Assembly (NCBI GenBank): GCA_024349245.1
Contig: JALDNG010000884.1
Span: forward strand, 114,501-178,500
Length of the DNA: 64,000 bases
Reading direction: 5' to 3'
DNA from: Neodontobutis hainanensis
Lineage: Eukaryota; Chordata; Actinopteri; Gobiiformes; Odontobutidae
Shown one piece after another: positions 54,291-64,000 of this stretch. The notes below the pieces were generated by a model. That model did not search any database, had not been told where the DNA came from, and saw only the letters and a program-made list of their open reading frames with translations. Every line of letters starts with the position of its first letter. Position 1 is the first letter of the stretch. Made by a program: the position numbers and the translations under genes.

Positions 54291-55969
54291 CACAGCATGC
54301 AGTGGTTAGGCGAGACACGTCCCTTTACTTCAGTTCTGCAGCGTTGTACACGGTCTCTTCCTTCTGACCTCAGGTCTGCAGCAGCACAGCGTGGCAGGGT
54401 ATCCCTCTGGTCTCGGCTCGGCCTGCTCTTCACTCGTAGTGGCGAGGCTGAACTTTCCCCGTTCTGTCTCTGTTCCTTCCCCTGCTCCATCTTCGGTCCT
54501 TCTCCATCTCGTCTCCGTTCAAACTCTGTTCCGTCTGTGTTCTGTTCTCCATTCCATTCCGTTCCGGTTGACAGGATCCGTCTCCATTGCTTCCCGTTCT
54601 TTCTCCCCACTTTGCTTTTGCTTGTTTTCCCGCTTCTTTTTAAATGGAGTTTGAGCTGTTGGCTCATGCAGTCAAAGGCGGGACGGGGTTTCATCCAATT
54701 TAAAACCTACACGTCATGTGGCCTTAAAGTGTCCTCACATACAAGTTATAAAAACACATGAGGACCCAGTGATAGTAGTATCACACACACCTCTTTTTTC
54801 CACTTTGATAATGCGCCAAACTGTAAGGAATCTTTTAGTGTCTAGAAAAGCGCTATTGCCACCACTACTCTTTATTTGTATTAACATTCTGGACTTATGT
54901 GTTCCTCCTTTATTTCTCTTAGTTAAGTATGCAAAACTGACACTTCATGCTGGTATCCAACCCTGGTTTGATACAGAAGGCCCTGGACTCTGGATAAGTC
55001 TCATAATAAATAGAGCCAAAGCTATAGGGATGGCAATTTGTGCTAGAAGAGACTCTAACATTCTCTGTAATCCATTGCCAGTGATTTCTGGTCCTAAAAT
55101 CAACAGTGTGCACAATTAAAGTCATTGGAGTCCAGCATTCAGCAGATCTGTCATGGGATGCAGATGTCAGATACACGCTCTCCAAAACTCGTTCCAGGAT
55201 ACATTAGTCAGTGTTGCCAGAAGAGCTGGAGTCCTACTTGATGTTGTCAGGCAAATCTATCTAACAGCTCCTCTCCTCTTCACAGCTGTCTGACTCAGGC
55301 CTCTTCCACCAGATATGTGATGTCACATCTTTAAAACCCTTTAAACCCGAGTCTATTTTTTGGTGTGTCTGTTGAAAAGGACATGTCCACAGTAAATTGA
55401 CTATATCTCTGCAACTATAAGCTGTATTTCAATAATTCTGGTGTCAAAATGAAGGGGGCACTTGTGAGTATTTTTAAATGTATTTTTTAAATGTGAAATG
55501 GTACAGTTTAAGAATAAATCAAGATGGAAAAAGCAAAATAACCCCCAAAACATCTCCGCCTAATCAAAAAAAAAAAGAATATTTGGATTAATATCCCTTT
55601 AGATGAAGGCAGTTGCAGCTCAAAACTATTTTAAATTACAGCCACACATGTAAACATTACCCGCACCAAATATAATTGTTCTAATGTGAAACAAACCACC
55701 TGCGGAGCTCTCGAGCTTGTAGGAAACAGGAGCAAGTTTAAAAAACATGAAATATATTTTATTCCCCACGCCCTTGGTGACCAAGTGATGTTTTTTAGAG
55801 TAATTTGTCTAACATGTCTGGGAAGGTTCTCAGTCAGCTGGGTCATCTTGTAGAAAAGGTTGACGCAAAGGCATCTTGCCCACTTTGTCAATTCTGAGTT
55901 CAACCTATATGAAAGCTGAGCCTAGATAAATGTGAGAAAAAGGTGTGCATGGTGCTACTAGACTAGTAC
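54291..55969. other. CT-rich tract then AT-rich intron; no gene recognised
   Basis: 54400-54640 is pyrimidine-rich (ttctgtctctgttccttccc) and gives charged minus-strand frames (134 codons at 54290-54694) that look compositional. The minus frame 55631-55903 (RHVRQITLKNITWSPRAWGI) has some protein-like character, but I cannot assign it. Confidence 0.3.
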
Positions 55970-56701
55970 TATGAATAAAAAGTAGATTGAGTAAGTAGGT
56001 CACATGACCTTGAAGCTATTAAAAATAAAAAATCTACATTTTTATATACAATAATTCATATAAAATAGAATAAAATTTAAGCGGAAAAAATCCTTGATGA
56101 ATTGTGATATAACAGAAATCATATAAAATGGATTAACAGAGATAAAAGTTAAAAAAGAGGTATGATGCTAATAGGCTATTTAGTGGTTTTGAGTAACTAG
56201 ATTTTTTTATCTTGAAGCTATTCATTTCACACGCCATTCCCTGTGATTGTCATTTATTGACGTATTTTTATTGATTTATTAATGTGTCAACATACTACGT
56301 GCTAAGGGTAGAGCTTCCTGCGTGAGTCCCCTGCAGCCATGACACAGTAGTCGATCAAACAGACAAGGGAACCTCCCGGCGATAGTATGTAGCCGAATAT
56401 CCAACGTCCAAAAAATAAATAAATAAATTCACCGCGGCCCGACTTTCATGTGTTTCTTTATGTTAATACTTTTCAACATGTCGCTGTGATTGTATAGTAC
56501 AGACTCCACCTGTCCTGGGTGAAAACCTTCCTGATAGAGCTGATCCCAGACCAGGATTGTTAGTTTTAGTCTGTGTAGGAGAGACATATCCGAGAAAAGT
56601 TGAACAGGGTTCTTAGTACAGGGCCCCGTTAGCCTACAGTCATTACAAGATAAACATGTCTTGATGAGCCAATGTTAGTCATGAGTGTGTTTGTCCTGTA
56701 G

Positions 56702-56825
56702 TCTGAGTGTCATTGCTGATATCTGTGAGAAGACCGTGCTGAAGACGATTCTGAAGGATCTGTGGAAAATTCTCCTGAGCAGTCTGGAAAAGAGCATCGT
56801 TCTGCCGCAGAACACGGACAGCCTG
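56702..56825 (+). CDS. unc13: unc13 exon, ADICEKTVLKTILKDLWKIL (copy 1)
   Basis: Acceptor tttgtcctgtag, donor gtacca; 124 bp. The first T completes Asn from the exon at 36742; then LSVIADICEKTVLKTILKDL, WKILLSSLEKSIVLPQNTDS. This is the conserved CEKTVLK-x-x-LKELWK region (MHD2 entry). Ends in phase 0. Confidence 0.94.
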
Positions 56826-57113
56826 GTACCACTCAGTACACGCTACATCAGATTTTATATTTTATTTTTACTTGTTATTGAAAAGGGGATTTTTGTGAGA
56901 ATCAATAAGGCCATTTTTAGTGGCTCAGAAATTTATGGTGGAAAAAGCTGAGGGCGAAGCTAGCATCCTTATGTCACTTTCTTTGAATTATTCGGCATTT
57001 AAGTCAGTCCCATGTCAATATCTAATGCCACTCAAATAATATTTACCACAGCTTCAGAATATAAAGAATACACATCTCTGGTACAAATGTTTTTGCTGTG
57101 CCGCTCTTTGCAG

Positions 57114-57158
57114 GGGGCTCAGCTTCTTACAGCAGCTAAAGGGCTCTCCAATCTAAAG
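57114..57158 (+). CDS. unc13: unc13 exon, GAQLLTAAKGLSNLK (copy 1)
   Basis: Acceptor ccgctctttgcag, donor gtaagg; 45 bp, phase 0. Aligns with the AAKELGQLSKLK helix of UNC13. The roughly 25-residue segment that usually lies between IVLP and this helix is not encoded in the 288-bp intron. Confidence 0.9.
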
Positions 57159-57233
57159 GTAAGGTCTCTTTTTTAAACGTGCTGTCTCTGTGATTATGGG
57201 CAGATTATGAAATACTGAATGCTCACTTTACAG

Positions 57234-57305
57234 AGCGGAGGGGAAGCCAAGACCCTGACGCCCAAACAGTGTGTGATCATTGATGCAGGCCTTGAGACCA
57301 TCAAG
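57234..57305 (+). CDS. unc13: unc13 exon, SGGEAKTLTPKQCVIIDAGL (copy 1)
   Basis: Acceptor actttacag, donor gtaccc; 72 bp, phase 0 both ends. The EAKTLTPKQC block is diagnostic for UNC13. The next family segment (YFHAGG...) is not found downstream in the window. Confidence 0.92.
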
Positions 57306-57410
57306 GTACCCACCCTTCCGTATAAGATGATGATATGAGATCTGTTTTATTTATCCAGGAGGGGAAGATTCACGATCACAGCAGGACCTCAATTTGATAT
57401 GAGCCTTGAC

Positions 57411-58184
57411 CATTATGCAGAGAACTAGGACGCCCTTCCTGCAAACCCGGGAACATAAACTGCTCTAGCTCAGCCCGCCCGTCTGGAGCATCCACACAAC
57501 GGCAGAGCACAAACTCCGCTCCCGCGATGCCCCCACTACCCGACAGGCTTACCGCCAGTTTCAGTGAGCTTACTCCCCCTTTTGCCTCGAACTAGGACGC
57601 CCTTCTGCAAACCCGGGAACATAAACTGCTCTAGCTCAGCCCGCCCGTCTGGAGCATCCACACAACGGCAGAGCACAAACTCCGCTCCCGCGATGCCCCC
57701 TCTACCCGACAGGCTTACCGCCAGTTTCAGTGAGCTTACTCCCCCCCTTTTGCCTCGGCATCCTACCCCTCTCCCAGTATCCTAAAATTTGAACCAATAG
57801 GGCACCGGTGATTGGAGTGCATCTCCTCCTGCATTCCGGTCACGGTCCTGCTGCACGTAGATCACAGTGTCCGTGGGTCTTTCCACTACTCCACCTGCTG
57901 TTCCACCCGAGGTGGATGGCTTTTCCGAGTCCCTGGCTTCAACCATCACTTTCAACGCCCCCAGTTCATTTTCAAGGTCCTCTATCCGCTGTGACATGGC
58001 TCGCCTGTCGGGCTCCTCCTGAGCACCCACTGCTCGGCGACTCGGCTGGAGTGAATCCATGACGTCATCAGCGAGAGGTATCACTCCGCCGCCCCTGCTG
58101 TCCTTAAACCAAACACTACTAAATACTACTGAAAAAAAGAAAGAGGTCACTTCCCCTCGTTTTATCCTGTCAACTACGCCAAAA
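57411..58184 (-). pseudogene. LTR-retroelement internal fragment (gag N-terminus)
   Basis: On the minus strand, directly after the LTR (ending 58185), TTTTGGCGTAGTTGACAGGA serves as a primer site of the TGGCG type. A frame (58150-57782) then encodes MDSLQPSRRAVGAQEEPDRR and SQRIEDLENELGALKVMVEA, with coiled-coil character, as in gag. It is cut at 57411, so pol and the second LTR are missing. A 167-bp direct tandem duplication lies at 57423-57757. Confidence 0.7.
57423..57757. repeat. Tandem duplication of 167/168 bp
   Basis: Two units starting aactaggacgccctt (57423 and 57590) and ending ttttgcctcg differ by a few indels and substitutions. Confidence 0.95.
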
Positions 58185-58853
58185 TGTTACACCGGGTACT
58201 CGTGTGTGTGGTGGTACAAAGGACAAACGCTTGAATAAGTTAAATATTATTTATTACACACTTAAGGAGGGTACTCCTGGTTTCTTGTGCAGTCGTCGTC
58301 TTACAGATTTTAGTCACAGAGCCGAATTAAGTCCACCTAGGGCGGATAAACCCACTCGAATCCCCACACACACGTCAACAACCCGGTTCACAGCAAACCA
58401 ACCACTGCAAAATACCGCAGATGCTCACCCCAAACAGATCGGGTGTAACAAGTCTGAGCATCGGCGAAGCAGCGAACGGAGAAGTGACCCCCAAACTAAA
58501 ATACAAAAAACATACAAACAAAAATTGAAAAACGTTAGTCCGCGCCCACATCCCCAAGCGAACTAACTAAACACAAAACCAATAACTAAGAAAAAGAACA
58601 AAAGGACAGCAGGTAGCGGTACATGTAGATTACTGAGGTAGGCGATCACACAACCACCCCGTCATTGACACCCCTAAACCGGCCGTCTCCACAACCCCGG
58701 CCGGGTCAAACTGTCGACACATCGACCGCATGGGTCCAGCAACCTTCCTGGCCTCCCACAGGAACCTGGTACACCATGACACCCGGCCACTTCCTCCTTT
58801 TATAGGGAGCTGGCCTGACGCCAGAGCGACACCCAGCGGTGCCACCCGTCACA
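58185..58853 (-). repeat. LTR, minus orientation, at the duplication junction
   Basis: Read on the minus strand: TGTGACGGGTGG start (58853), TATAAAAGG (about 58796-58804), polyadenylation-like AATAAA (about 58247-58252), and end GTGTAACA (58185). At 669 bp it is the only LTR of this element and abuts the second unc13 repeat exactly. Confidence 0.85.
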
Positions 58854-59582
58854 TATGAATAAAAAGTAGATTGAGTAAGTAGGTCACATGACCTTGAAGC
58901 TATTAAAAATAAAAAATCTACATTTTTATATACAATAATTCATATAAAATAGAATAAAATTTAAGCGGAAAAAATCCTTGATGAATTGTGATATAACAGA
59001 AATCATATAAAATGGATTAACAGAGATAAAAGTTAAAAAAGAGGTATGATGCTAATAGGCTATTTAGTGGTTTTGAGTAACTAGATTTTTTTATCTTGAA
59101 GCTATTCATTTCACACGCCATTCCCTGTGATTGTCATTTATTGACGTATTTTTATTGATTTATTAATGTGTCAACATACTACGTGCTAAGGGTAGAGCTT
59201 CCTGCGTGAGTCCCCTGCAGCCATGACACAGTAGTCGATCAAACAGACAAGGGAACCTCCCGGCGATAGTATGTAGCCGAATATCCAACGTCAAAAATAA
59301 ATAAATAAATTCACATGGCCCGACTTTCATGTGTTTCTTTATGTTAATACTTTTCAACATGTCGCTGTGATTGTATAGTACAGACTCCACCTGTCCTGGG
59401 TGAAAACCTTCCTGATAGAGCTGATCCCAGACCAGGATTGTTAGTTTTAGTCTGTGTAGGAGAGACATATCCGAGAAAAGTTGAACAGGGTTCTTAGTAC
59501 AGGGCCCCGTTAGCCTACAGTCATTACAAGATAAACATGTCTTGATGAGCCAATGTTAGTCATGAGTGTGTTTGTCCTGTAG

Positions 59583-59706
59583 TCTGAGTGTCATTGCTGA
59601 TATCTGTGAGAAGACCGTGCTGAAGACGATTCTGAAGGATCTGTGGAAAATTCTCCTGAGCAGTCTGGAAAAGAGCATCGTTCTGCCGCAGAACACGGAC
59701 AGCCTG
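59583..59706 (+). CDS. unc13: unc13 exon, ADICEKTVLKTILKDLWKIL (copy 2)
   Basis: Identical to 56702-56825, with the same acceptor and donor. It requires two bases (AA) from the exon at 36742. If spliced after copy 1's last exon, which ends in phase 0, it reads SECHC and then a stop. Confidence 0.88.
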
Positions 59707-59994
59707 GTACCACTCAGTACACGCTACATCAGATTTTATATTTTATTTTTACTTGTTATTGAAAAGGGGATTTTTGTGAGAATCAATAAGGCCATTTTTA
59801 GTGGCTCAGAAATTTATGGTGGAAAAAGCTGAGGGCGAAGCTAGCATCCTTATGTCACTTTCTTTGAATTATTCGGCATTTAAGTCAGTCCCATGTCAAT
59901 ATCTAATGCCACTCAAATAATATTTACCACAGCTTCAGAATATAAAGAATACACATCTCTGGTACAAATGTTTTTGCTGTGCCGCTCTTTGCAG

Positions 59995-60039
59995 GGGGCT
60001 CAGCTTCTTACAGCAGCTAAAGGGCTCTCCAATCTAAAG
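59995..60039 (+). CDS. unc13: unc13 exon, GAQLLTAAKGLSNLK (copy 2)
   Basis: Identical to 57114-57158, with intact splice sites. Confidence 0.86.
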
Positions 60040-60114
60040 GTAAGGTCTCTTTTTTAAACGTGCTGTCTCTGTGATTATGGGCAGATTATGAAATACTGAA
60101 TGCTCACTTTACAG

Positions 60115-60186
60115 AGCGGAGGGGAAGCCAAGACCCTGACGCCCAAACAGTGTGTGATCATTGATGCAGGCCTTGAGACCATCAAG
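60115..60186 (+). CDS. unc13: unc13 exon, SGGEAKTLTPKQCVIIDAGL (copy 2)
   Basis: Identical to 57234-57305, with intact splice sites. It is the last unc13 exon found in the window. Confidence 0.88.
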
Positions 60187-60291
60187 GTACCCACCCTTCC
60201 GTAGAAGATGATGATATGAGATCTGTTTTATTTATCCAGGAGGGGAAGATTCACGATCACAGCAGGACCTCAATTTGATATGAGCCTTGAC

Positions 60292-60645
60292 ACAAGTCTA
60301 TCTGTAGCACTTAGTTTTAAATTCATCTTTATAGCAGATGAGATAAAATATGTCTATTACCTTCTTTGGCAGTGATTTTTATTCACCAGTGTCACGTTCA
60401 ATTTTTAGACCGCGGATATTTATATTTAAACAAAGTGCAGCAAAACTAACAAGCTTCAGCAAGTTACCTCCAATTTTAAACCTCGTTTTTCTCTTAAACT
60501 TAAGAAAGGGTTGGGGAGCTGGACCAAGTAAGAAGAGAAAAACGTATTTCTATCATACAGACTCTTTTTGTCACAATGACGTTTTCGAAGTGCGTTTGCC
60601 TCATTTGTCAGCAACTACTGTCCGGACTATGCAAGTTATCAGAGT
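60292..60645. other. No gene recognised
   Basis: Contains an open + frame (60350 onward, MSITFFGSDFYSPVSRSIFR) that reads into the neighbouring DIRS repeat; no homology is seen. Confidence 0.3.
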
Positions 60646-60659
60646 ATACGTCTCGGGTT

Positions 60660-60935
60660 ACGTATGTAACCCTTGTTCCCTGAGAAGGGAACGAGACACT
60701 GCGTCAGAAAACCGACACTATGGGGAACGCCTTCGGCGTATAAAAAGGGCGCCGGCTCACCACGGCGCTAGTCTTTCGCGATGAAGCAATTGCTCCCGAG
60801 CATGGGGAAGCGTGGCCAGTTGACGCAATGTCTCGTTCCCTTCTCAGGGAACAAAGGTTACATACGTAACCCGAGACGTTCCCTTTCGAGGGAACTCGCA
60901 CTGCGTCGGAAAACCGACACTACGGGGAACGAAAT
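60660..60935 (-). repeat. DIRS internal complementary region and 3' inverted repeat
   Basis: cgggttacgtatgtaaccct and its near-complement ggttacatacgtaacccgag flank the block. aaccgacactatggggaacg (60712) and aaccgacactacggggaacg (60912) are the two related ends. Same organisation as 30295-30705. Confidence 0.85.
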
Positions 60936-61199
60936 ACCCAGTACGCCACACCAATCCATGCCTAATCTAGGTTATGAGGCTGGAGTGCATGCCCCCCTTA
61001 GGACGAAAGCACCCTAGCGCCTGGCGCCTCAGGGAGATGAACTGACCGTCTGCTTAGTTGCGGGCAGATCCCTCTTAGGAGACCCGAATCACACTAACAG
61101 TTGGTTTGATTTTCTCCACTGCGAAGACTTCTGCAAATAGGTTTGCAGTGCTCTGACCAGACAGAGCAAATGAAGTCTCGCTTCTTCAGCCGACCCGTA

Positions 61200-61430
61200 C
61201 CGCGGAGGATGCAATACCTACAAGACCGTAGACCACACAGCCTCAGATGCAAGATGGTCTGAACCCCTCCGGGGGCAGACTCCAGGCCAAATGGTGTTAT
61301 AGCCAGGGCCTGAAGTCCCTCCCAACCTCTTAAGCGAGGTAATCACAAGGAGCAGCGCCACCTTAAACGCCAGACCTCGATATGTCGTCGATTCAAGTGG
61401 CTCGAAGAGGGCTTCAGCCAACCCTTACAG
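61200..61430 (-). pseudogene. DIRS tyrosine-recombinase remnant
   Basis: Minus-strand frame: EALFEPLESTTYRGLAFKVA then LLVITSLKRLG, the region around catalytic Arg I, closely parallel to 29580-29680. The H-x-x-R and Tyr boxes are not recognisable. Confidence 0.7.
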
Positions 61431-62099
61431 TGCCACCGCCAAGTCCCACATTGGGACTCTGGGATGAGGTCGCAGGTCTCATCCTCCATTTACCACGAAG
61501 GAAGCGTACGACCGAAGAGTGCCTCCTCAGAGGCCCCTCACTTATAGCGGCATGAAATGCCCCAATTGCAGTCACGCCGCTTCTTTTCTAACCGCCATCT
61601 CGTGGAAGGAGCCCTGGAACTGAGTATGATCTCTACTACACCTACAGGCGGGCAATCTTATAATTACTGAGCCCCCTGAGACGGCAGGACCCTCCTCGAA
61701 GGGATCTGCCAAGGGCCAGTGCGGGGGGCCCGTCTGCAGTGTTCTCTAGAACTCCCGGAAACAGCGCTATCGGGGAATCTGAAAACAGACGCAGCCTCAG
61801 CTACGTCTGAACCATGGCATCCAAAACCCGCAGGGTTGGATGCGTGAGGAAAACACACAATGTTTTTGACAGGGATACCTGTCGCATATAGACTTCACCA
61901 CCTCTGGATAAAGTGTTCATTCATTCCTTGTTCATTCCTTGCCTTTCAACCCCTGCCTCGACAGGATGTCTGTTCCATAATTCTGGTCCCCAGGAACGTA
62001 CATCCCTCTGATGAACGATTGTTTACCCTGGGACCATAGGAGGATCTGATGCGCCAGTCTGTAAAAACGGCGCAATCTCAGACCCCCTGATGGTTTAGT

Positions 62100-63070
62100 T
62101 ACACCACCACCGACATATCGTCGGAGTGTACCGGGACACAGCCAACATATCCAGGCAGTTTATGTGCCATAGAACACGCTCCTGCTACCTTGGGAAAAGA
62201 GGCCGTCCATGACCTCGCCCCACCCAGTGAGGGAGGCGTCTGTCGAAACGGATTCCCGGCGACATGACGCTCCCCGCACTGGCCCTTGGGCCAGAAACCA
62301 AGTCGTCTTCCAGGTTGACAGGGCACGAAGGGATCTGCGTGTTATCCTGAACAGCCTGAATGGGTCCCCCTCGAGGACAACCCCTTGGCTTTCAGCCACC
62401 ACTGCAGGGGTCTCATATACAGCGGTCCAATATATATTACGTTGGGCCCTGAACCCCAGCAGTCCTTAAACCTGCTTTGCAGTGATTTTGCAGCATAGCT
62501 TTATACTGGAGACAAATGCCAGTATGGCTTTTCTTGATGCGTTTGGGTGACATATGCATTGTCATTGGGTCCCACACCGCTTCAGAGCATGGTCCTCTGG
62601 GAGGACCTCAACACTCTCTTCTCCGTCTTTAGTCTCAACCCCCGGCTCTAAAATAAAGTCAAGGACGACATCTCAATGCCGCCCTGCCATTTCTCGAGAC
62701 TGGGTCCAAATGAGCCAGTCATCGATATAATTCAGTACACGGATGCCCCGGAGTTTGAATGGAGCCAGGACTGCATCCATGCACCTGGTGAACATGCGAG
62801 GGGAGAGAGCTAGGCCGAATGGAAGAACCCGATACTGGAATGCTTCGCCCCCGAAAGCTAAACCTCAGGAACTTCCTGTAAAAAGGACTAATAATAATAG
62901 AATGTGGAGGTATGCATCGTCCAGATCTATTGTGGCAAACCCGTCCTCAGACCGGTTTTGGTTCACGATAATAGGTATTGCTTCCAGCATTTTGAACCTG
63001 AACCTCCTCAGAGACCAGTTCAAATACCTCAGATCTAATTTCATACGTGGTTACCTTTGTTCTTTTTTGG
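62100..63070 (-). pseudogene. DIRS RT and RNase H remnant
   Basis: Minus-strand blocks: RT with a LNYIDDWL catalytic box at 62711-62735; then RNase H STDASLTGWGEVMDGLFSQG at about 62250-62180. Frames change repeatedly. Confidence 0.8.
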
Positions 63071-63815
63071 GAATTATAAAGTACCGGCTGTAGAGCCCCA
63101 CCTCCCCTTCTGACGGAGGAACCCATGCCTCCTGTAGCAGAAGGAAGTGTACTTCCTGCTACCTAACCCGAGCCTGCCCAATGAACTCAGCCTCTCGGGG
63201 CTGACCTCGGGTGTTTGAATATACTGTTTTTGACCCCCCTGAAGTGGCCGCCTGGCCGGGAAAAGCCATCTATTATTGTTCGACGGGCGCACGCCATCGA
63301 GGTCGTGTGCGCGCTGGAAACTGATGTGCCCCAAAGCGTCATAGACGGGTGGGCCTTACATCACCTTTCCAGAGGGCTCAGCATAGAAAAAACGGTCTCA
63401 GCCGCTTCTCCCCCGGGGGGCAGCCCTCAGAGCTCTCGAGAGCTGACCGAGCGTACTGCTCTCCCAAACAGATCACACACATGGTGTGCGTGTCCCTACC
63501 CGTGACATTTACCGAGGGCAGGGTTACACACACTGTCTGAGCTGTTCACTCGTCATTTCTTGTCTAAGGATCACGGTCTCTTGTCTTTAACACACACTTC
63601 GAGCAATTGTCTGAAGAGCGAAAAACTAGCGCCGTGGTGAGCCGGCGCCCCTTTTATACATCCGGTACGCCGGCAAGTACTACGGCATTACGTTGCACCA
63701 ATCAGGATTGGTCTAGTTTAATTCATACTTCAGAGCCGTCACGCTGAAGGCGATCCCCATAGTGTCGGTTTTCCGACGCAGTGCGAGTTCCCTCGAAAGG
63801 GAACTCAAGTAATGA

Positions 63816-64000
63816 CAAAAAATGTACATAGTTGATTATGTTGTGTTGTGCAATATTGGCTCATACGGTTATGCAAGGTACATCAACATACATTGTACAA
63901 AAAATGTGTAAATAAATATATGTTTAGCATTTTTGTAGTGGGTAGATCATTTTTACTTGGTCATTTTATAAGTAGTTCGCATGCTGAAAAAGTGAGCACC
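63816..64000. other. AT-rich flank, nothing recognised
   Basis: No ORF, repeat or splice site that I can support. Confidence 0.3.

Larger units (their letters stand above)
55970..57410 (+). repeat. Direct repeat copy 1 (1.44 kb) with three unc13 exons
   Basis: Starts tatgaataaaaagtagattg and ends atgagccttgac; nearly identical to 58854-60291 (offset 2884 falling to 2881 through small indels around 56413-56440, plus one substitution near 57323). It contains exons 56702-56825, 57114-57158 and 57234-57305. Confidence 0.97.
58854..60291 (+). repeat. Direct repeat copy 2 (1.44 kb) with three unc13 exons
   Basis: Near-identical partner of 55970-57410. Differences seen: ccaaaaaata versus caaaaata and caccgcggccc versus cacatggccc upstream of the exons, and tataag versus tagaag after the last exon. 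Exon sequences are identical. Confidence 0.97.
60650..63815 (-). mobile_element. Third DIRS-like element, minus orientation, gag deleted
   Basis: Inverted ends: ttccctcgaaagggaact and cgcactgcgtcggaaaaccg at 63760-63805 are mirrored at 60680-60720. The inner end ctagcgccgtggtgagccgg (63630) matches the complement at 60745-60770. An internal complementary region lies at about 60825-60930. On the minus strand from right to left come RT (YIDDW, 62711-62735), RNase H (TDASLTGWG, 62217-62244) and recombinase (ITSLKR, about 61330). Gag and the RT start are mostly gone and stops are frequent. It is a different family from the element at 25.4 kb. Confidence 0.88.

Noticed and set aside
54290..54694. 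134-codon charged minus-strand ORF
   Set aside because: Lies on a pyrimidine-rich tract, low complexity, no motif and no splice or promoter support.
56685..56951. Free-standing 88-aa ORF (and its copy at 59566)
   Set aside because: It is the unc13 exon read through its splice sites into the introns; the part after the donor is intronic.
60350..60784. 144-codon ORF possibly a new gene
   Set aside because: Its C-terminal third is the DIRS end sequence, and the remainder has no recognisable feature.
1..64000. CRISPR array, bacterial operon, phage or rRNA genes
   Set aside because: Direct repeats are transposon ends or microsatellites with no spacer pattern, and exon-intron structure is eukaryotic. 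The integrase-like protein belongs to DIRS elements, not a phage.

Overview
ORGANISM. The window reads as nuclear DNA of a ray-finned (teleost) fish. It holds widely spaced short exons with consensus GT/AG splice sites, and a repeat mixture typical of fish: DANA/Mermaid-like V-SINEs, Tc1/mariner fossils, Tf1/sushi-type Ty3/gypsy elements, DIRS-like tyrosine-recombinase retrotransposons, and L1-, L2- and Rex-like LINEs. No bacterial-style operons, CRISPR arrays or rRNA genes are present. HOST GENE. One gene runs through the window on the + strand: an unc13 (Munc13) family gene. The visible exons encode the MUN-domain part of the protein, from the VLELQSPPRAA segment (9993) to the LTPKQC segment (57305, repeated at 60186). 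Thirteen core exons join in phase; eleven lie at 9993-36879 or in the first 56.7-57.3 kb copy. The 5' part of the gene and the C-terminal exons (end of MUN, C2C) lie outside the window or were not found. Three further phase-0 candidate exons (18812-19664) would add a Lys/Glu-rich insert. The last three exons occur twice, in near-identical 1.44 kb direct repeats that flank an LTR-retroelement fragment, and the two copies cannot both be spliced in without breaking frame. LAYOUT. 0-2.8 kb: decayed minus-strand LINE. 2.8-9.7 kb: gypsy fragment, CpG-rich DNA-transposon end, unclassified repeats. 9.99-12.25 kb: unc13 exons. 12.6-16.7 kb: old DIRS-like element with gypsy and L2 pieces inside. 16.9-18.3 kb: unc13 exons. 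18.8-19.7 kb: candidate microexons. 20.15-23.46 kb: inverted-repeat-bounded segment with a minus-strand THAP-like exon. 23.6-25.3 kb: SINE and LINE fragments. 25.42-30.71 kb: nearly complete DIRS-like element inserted in a V-SINE. 30.7-36.3 kb: DNA-transposon fragments, a long inverted repeat and unclassified sequence. 36.57-36.88 kb: two unc13 exons. 37.6-42.6 kb: MITE-like element, LTR relic, Tc1 fossil, LINE, V-SINE. 42.6-48.8 kb: young sushi-type gypsy element inserted in the integrase region of an older relative. 48.95-52.67 kb: decayed L1. 53.2-55.97 kb: LINE fragment, hairpin, unclassified DNA. 55.97-60.29 kb: duplicated unc13 exons around an LTR fragment. 60.65-63.82 kb: third DIRS-like element on the minus strand. 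HOW THE PARTS RELATE. Munc13 proteins prime synaptic vesicles, and the MUN domain acts on syntaxin/Munc18. Almost everything else is transposon material filling very large introns, some of it nested two deep and some touching the gene directly: a LINE tail abuts a splice acceptor, and an LTR fragment sits at the exon-duplication junction. All transposon genes in the window carry frameshifts, stops or deletions, so none looks autonomous.
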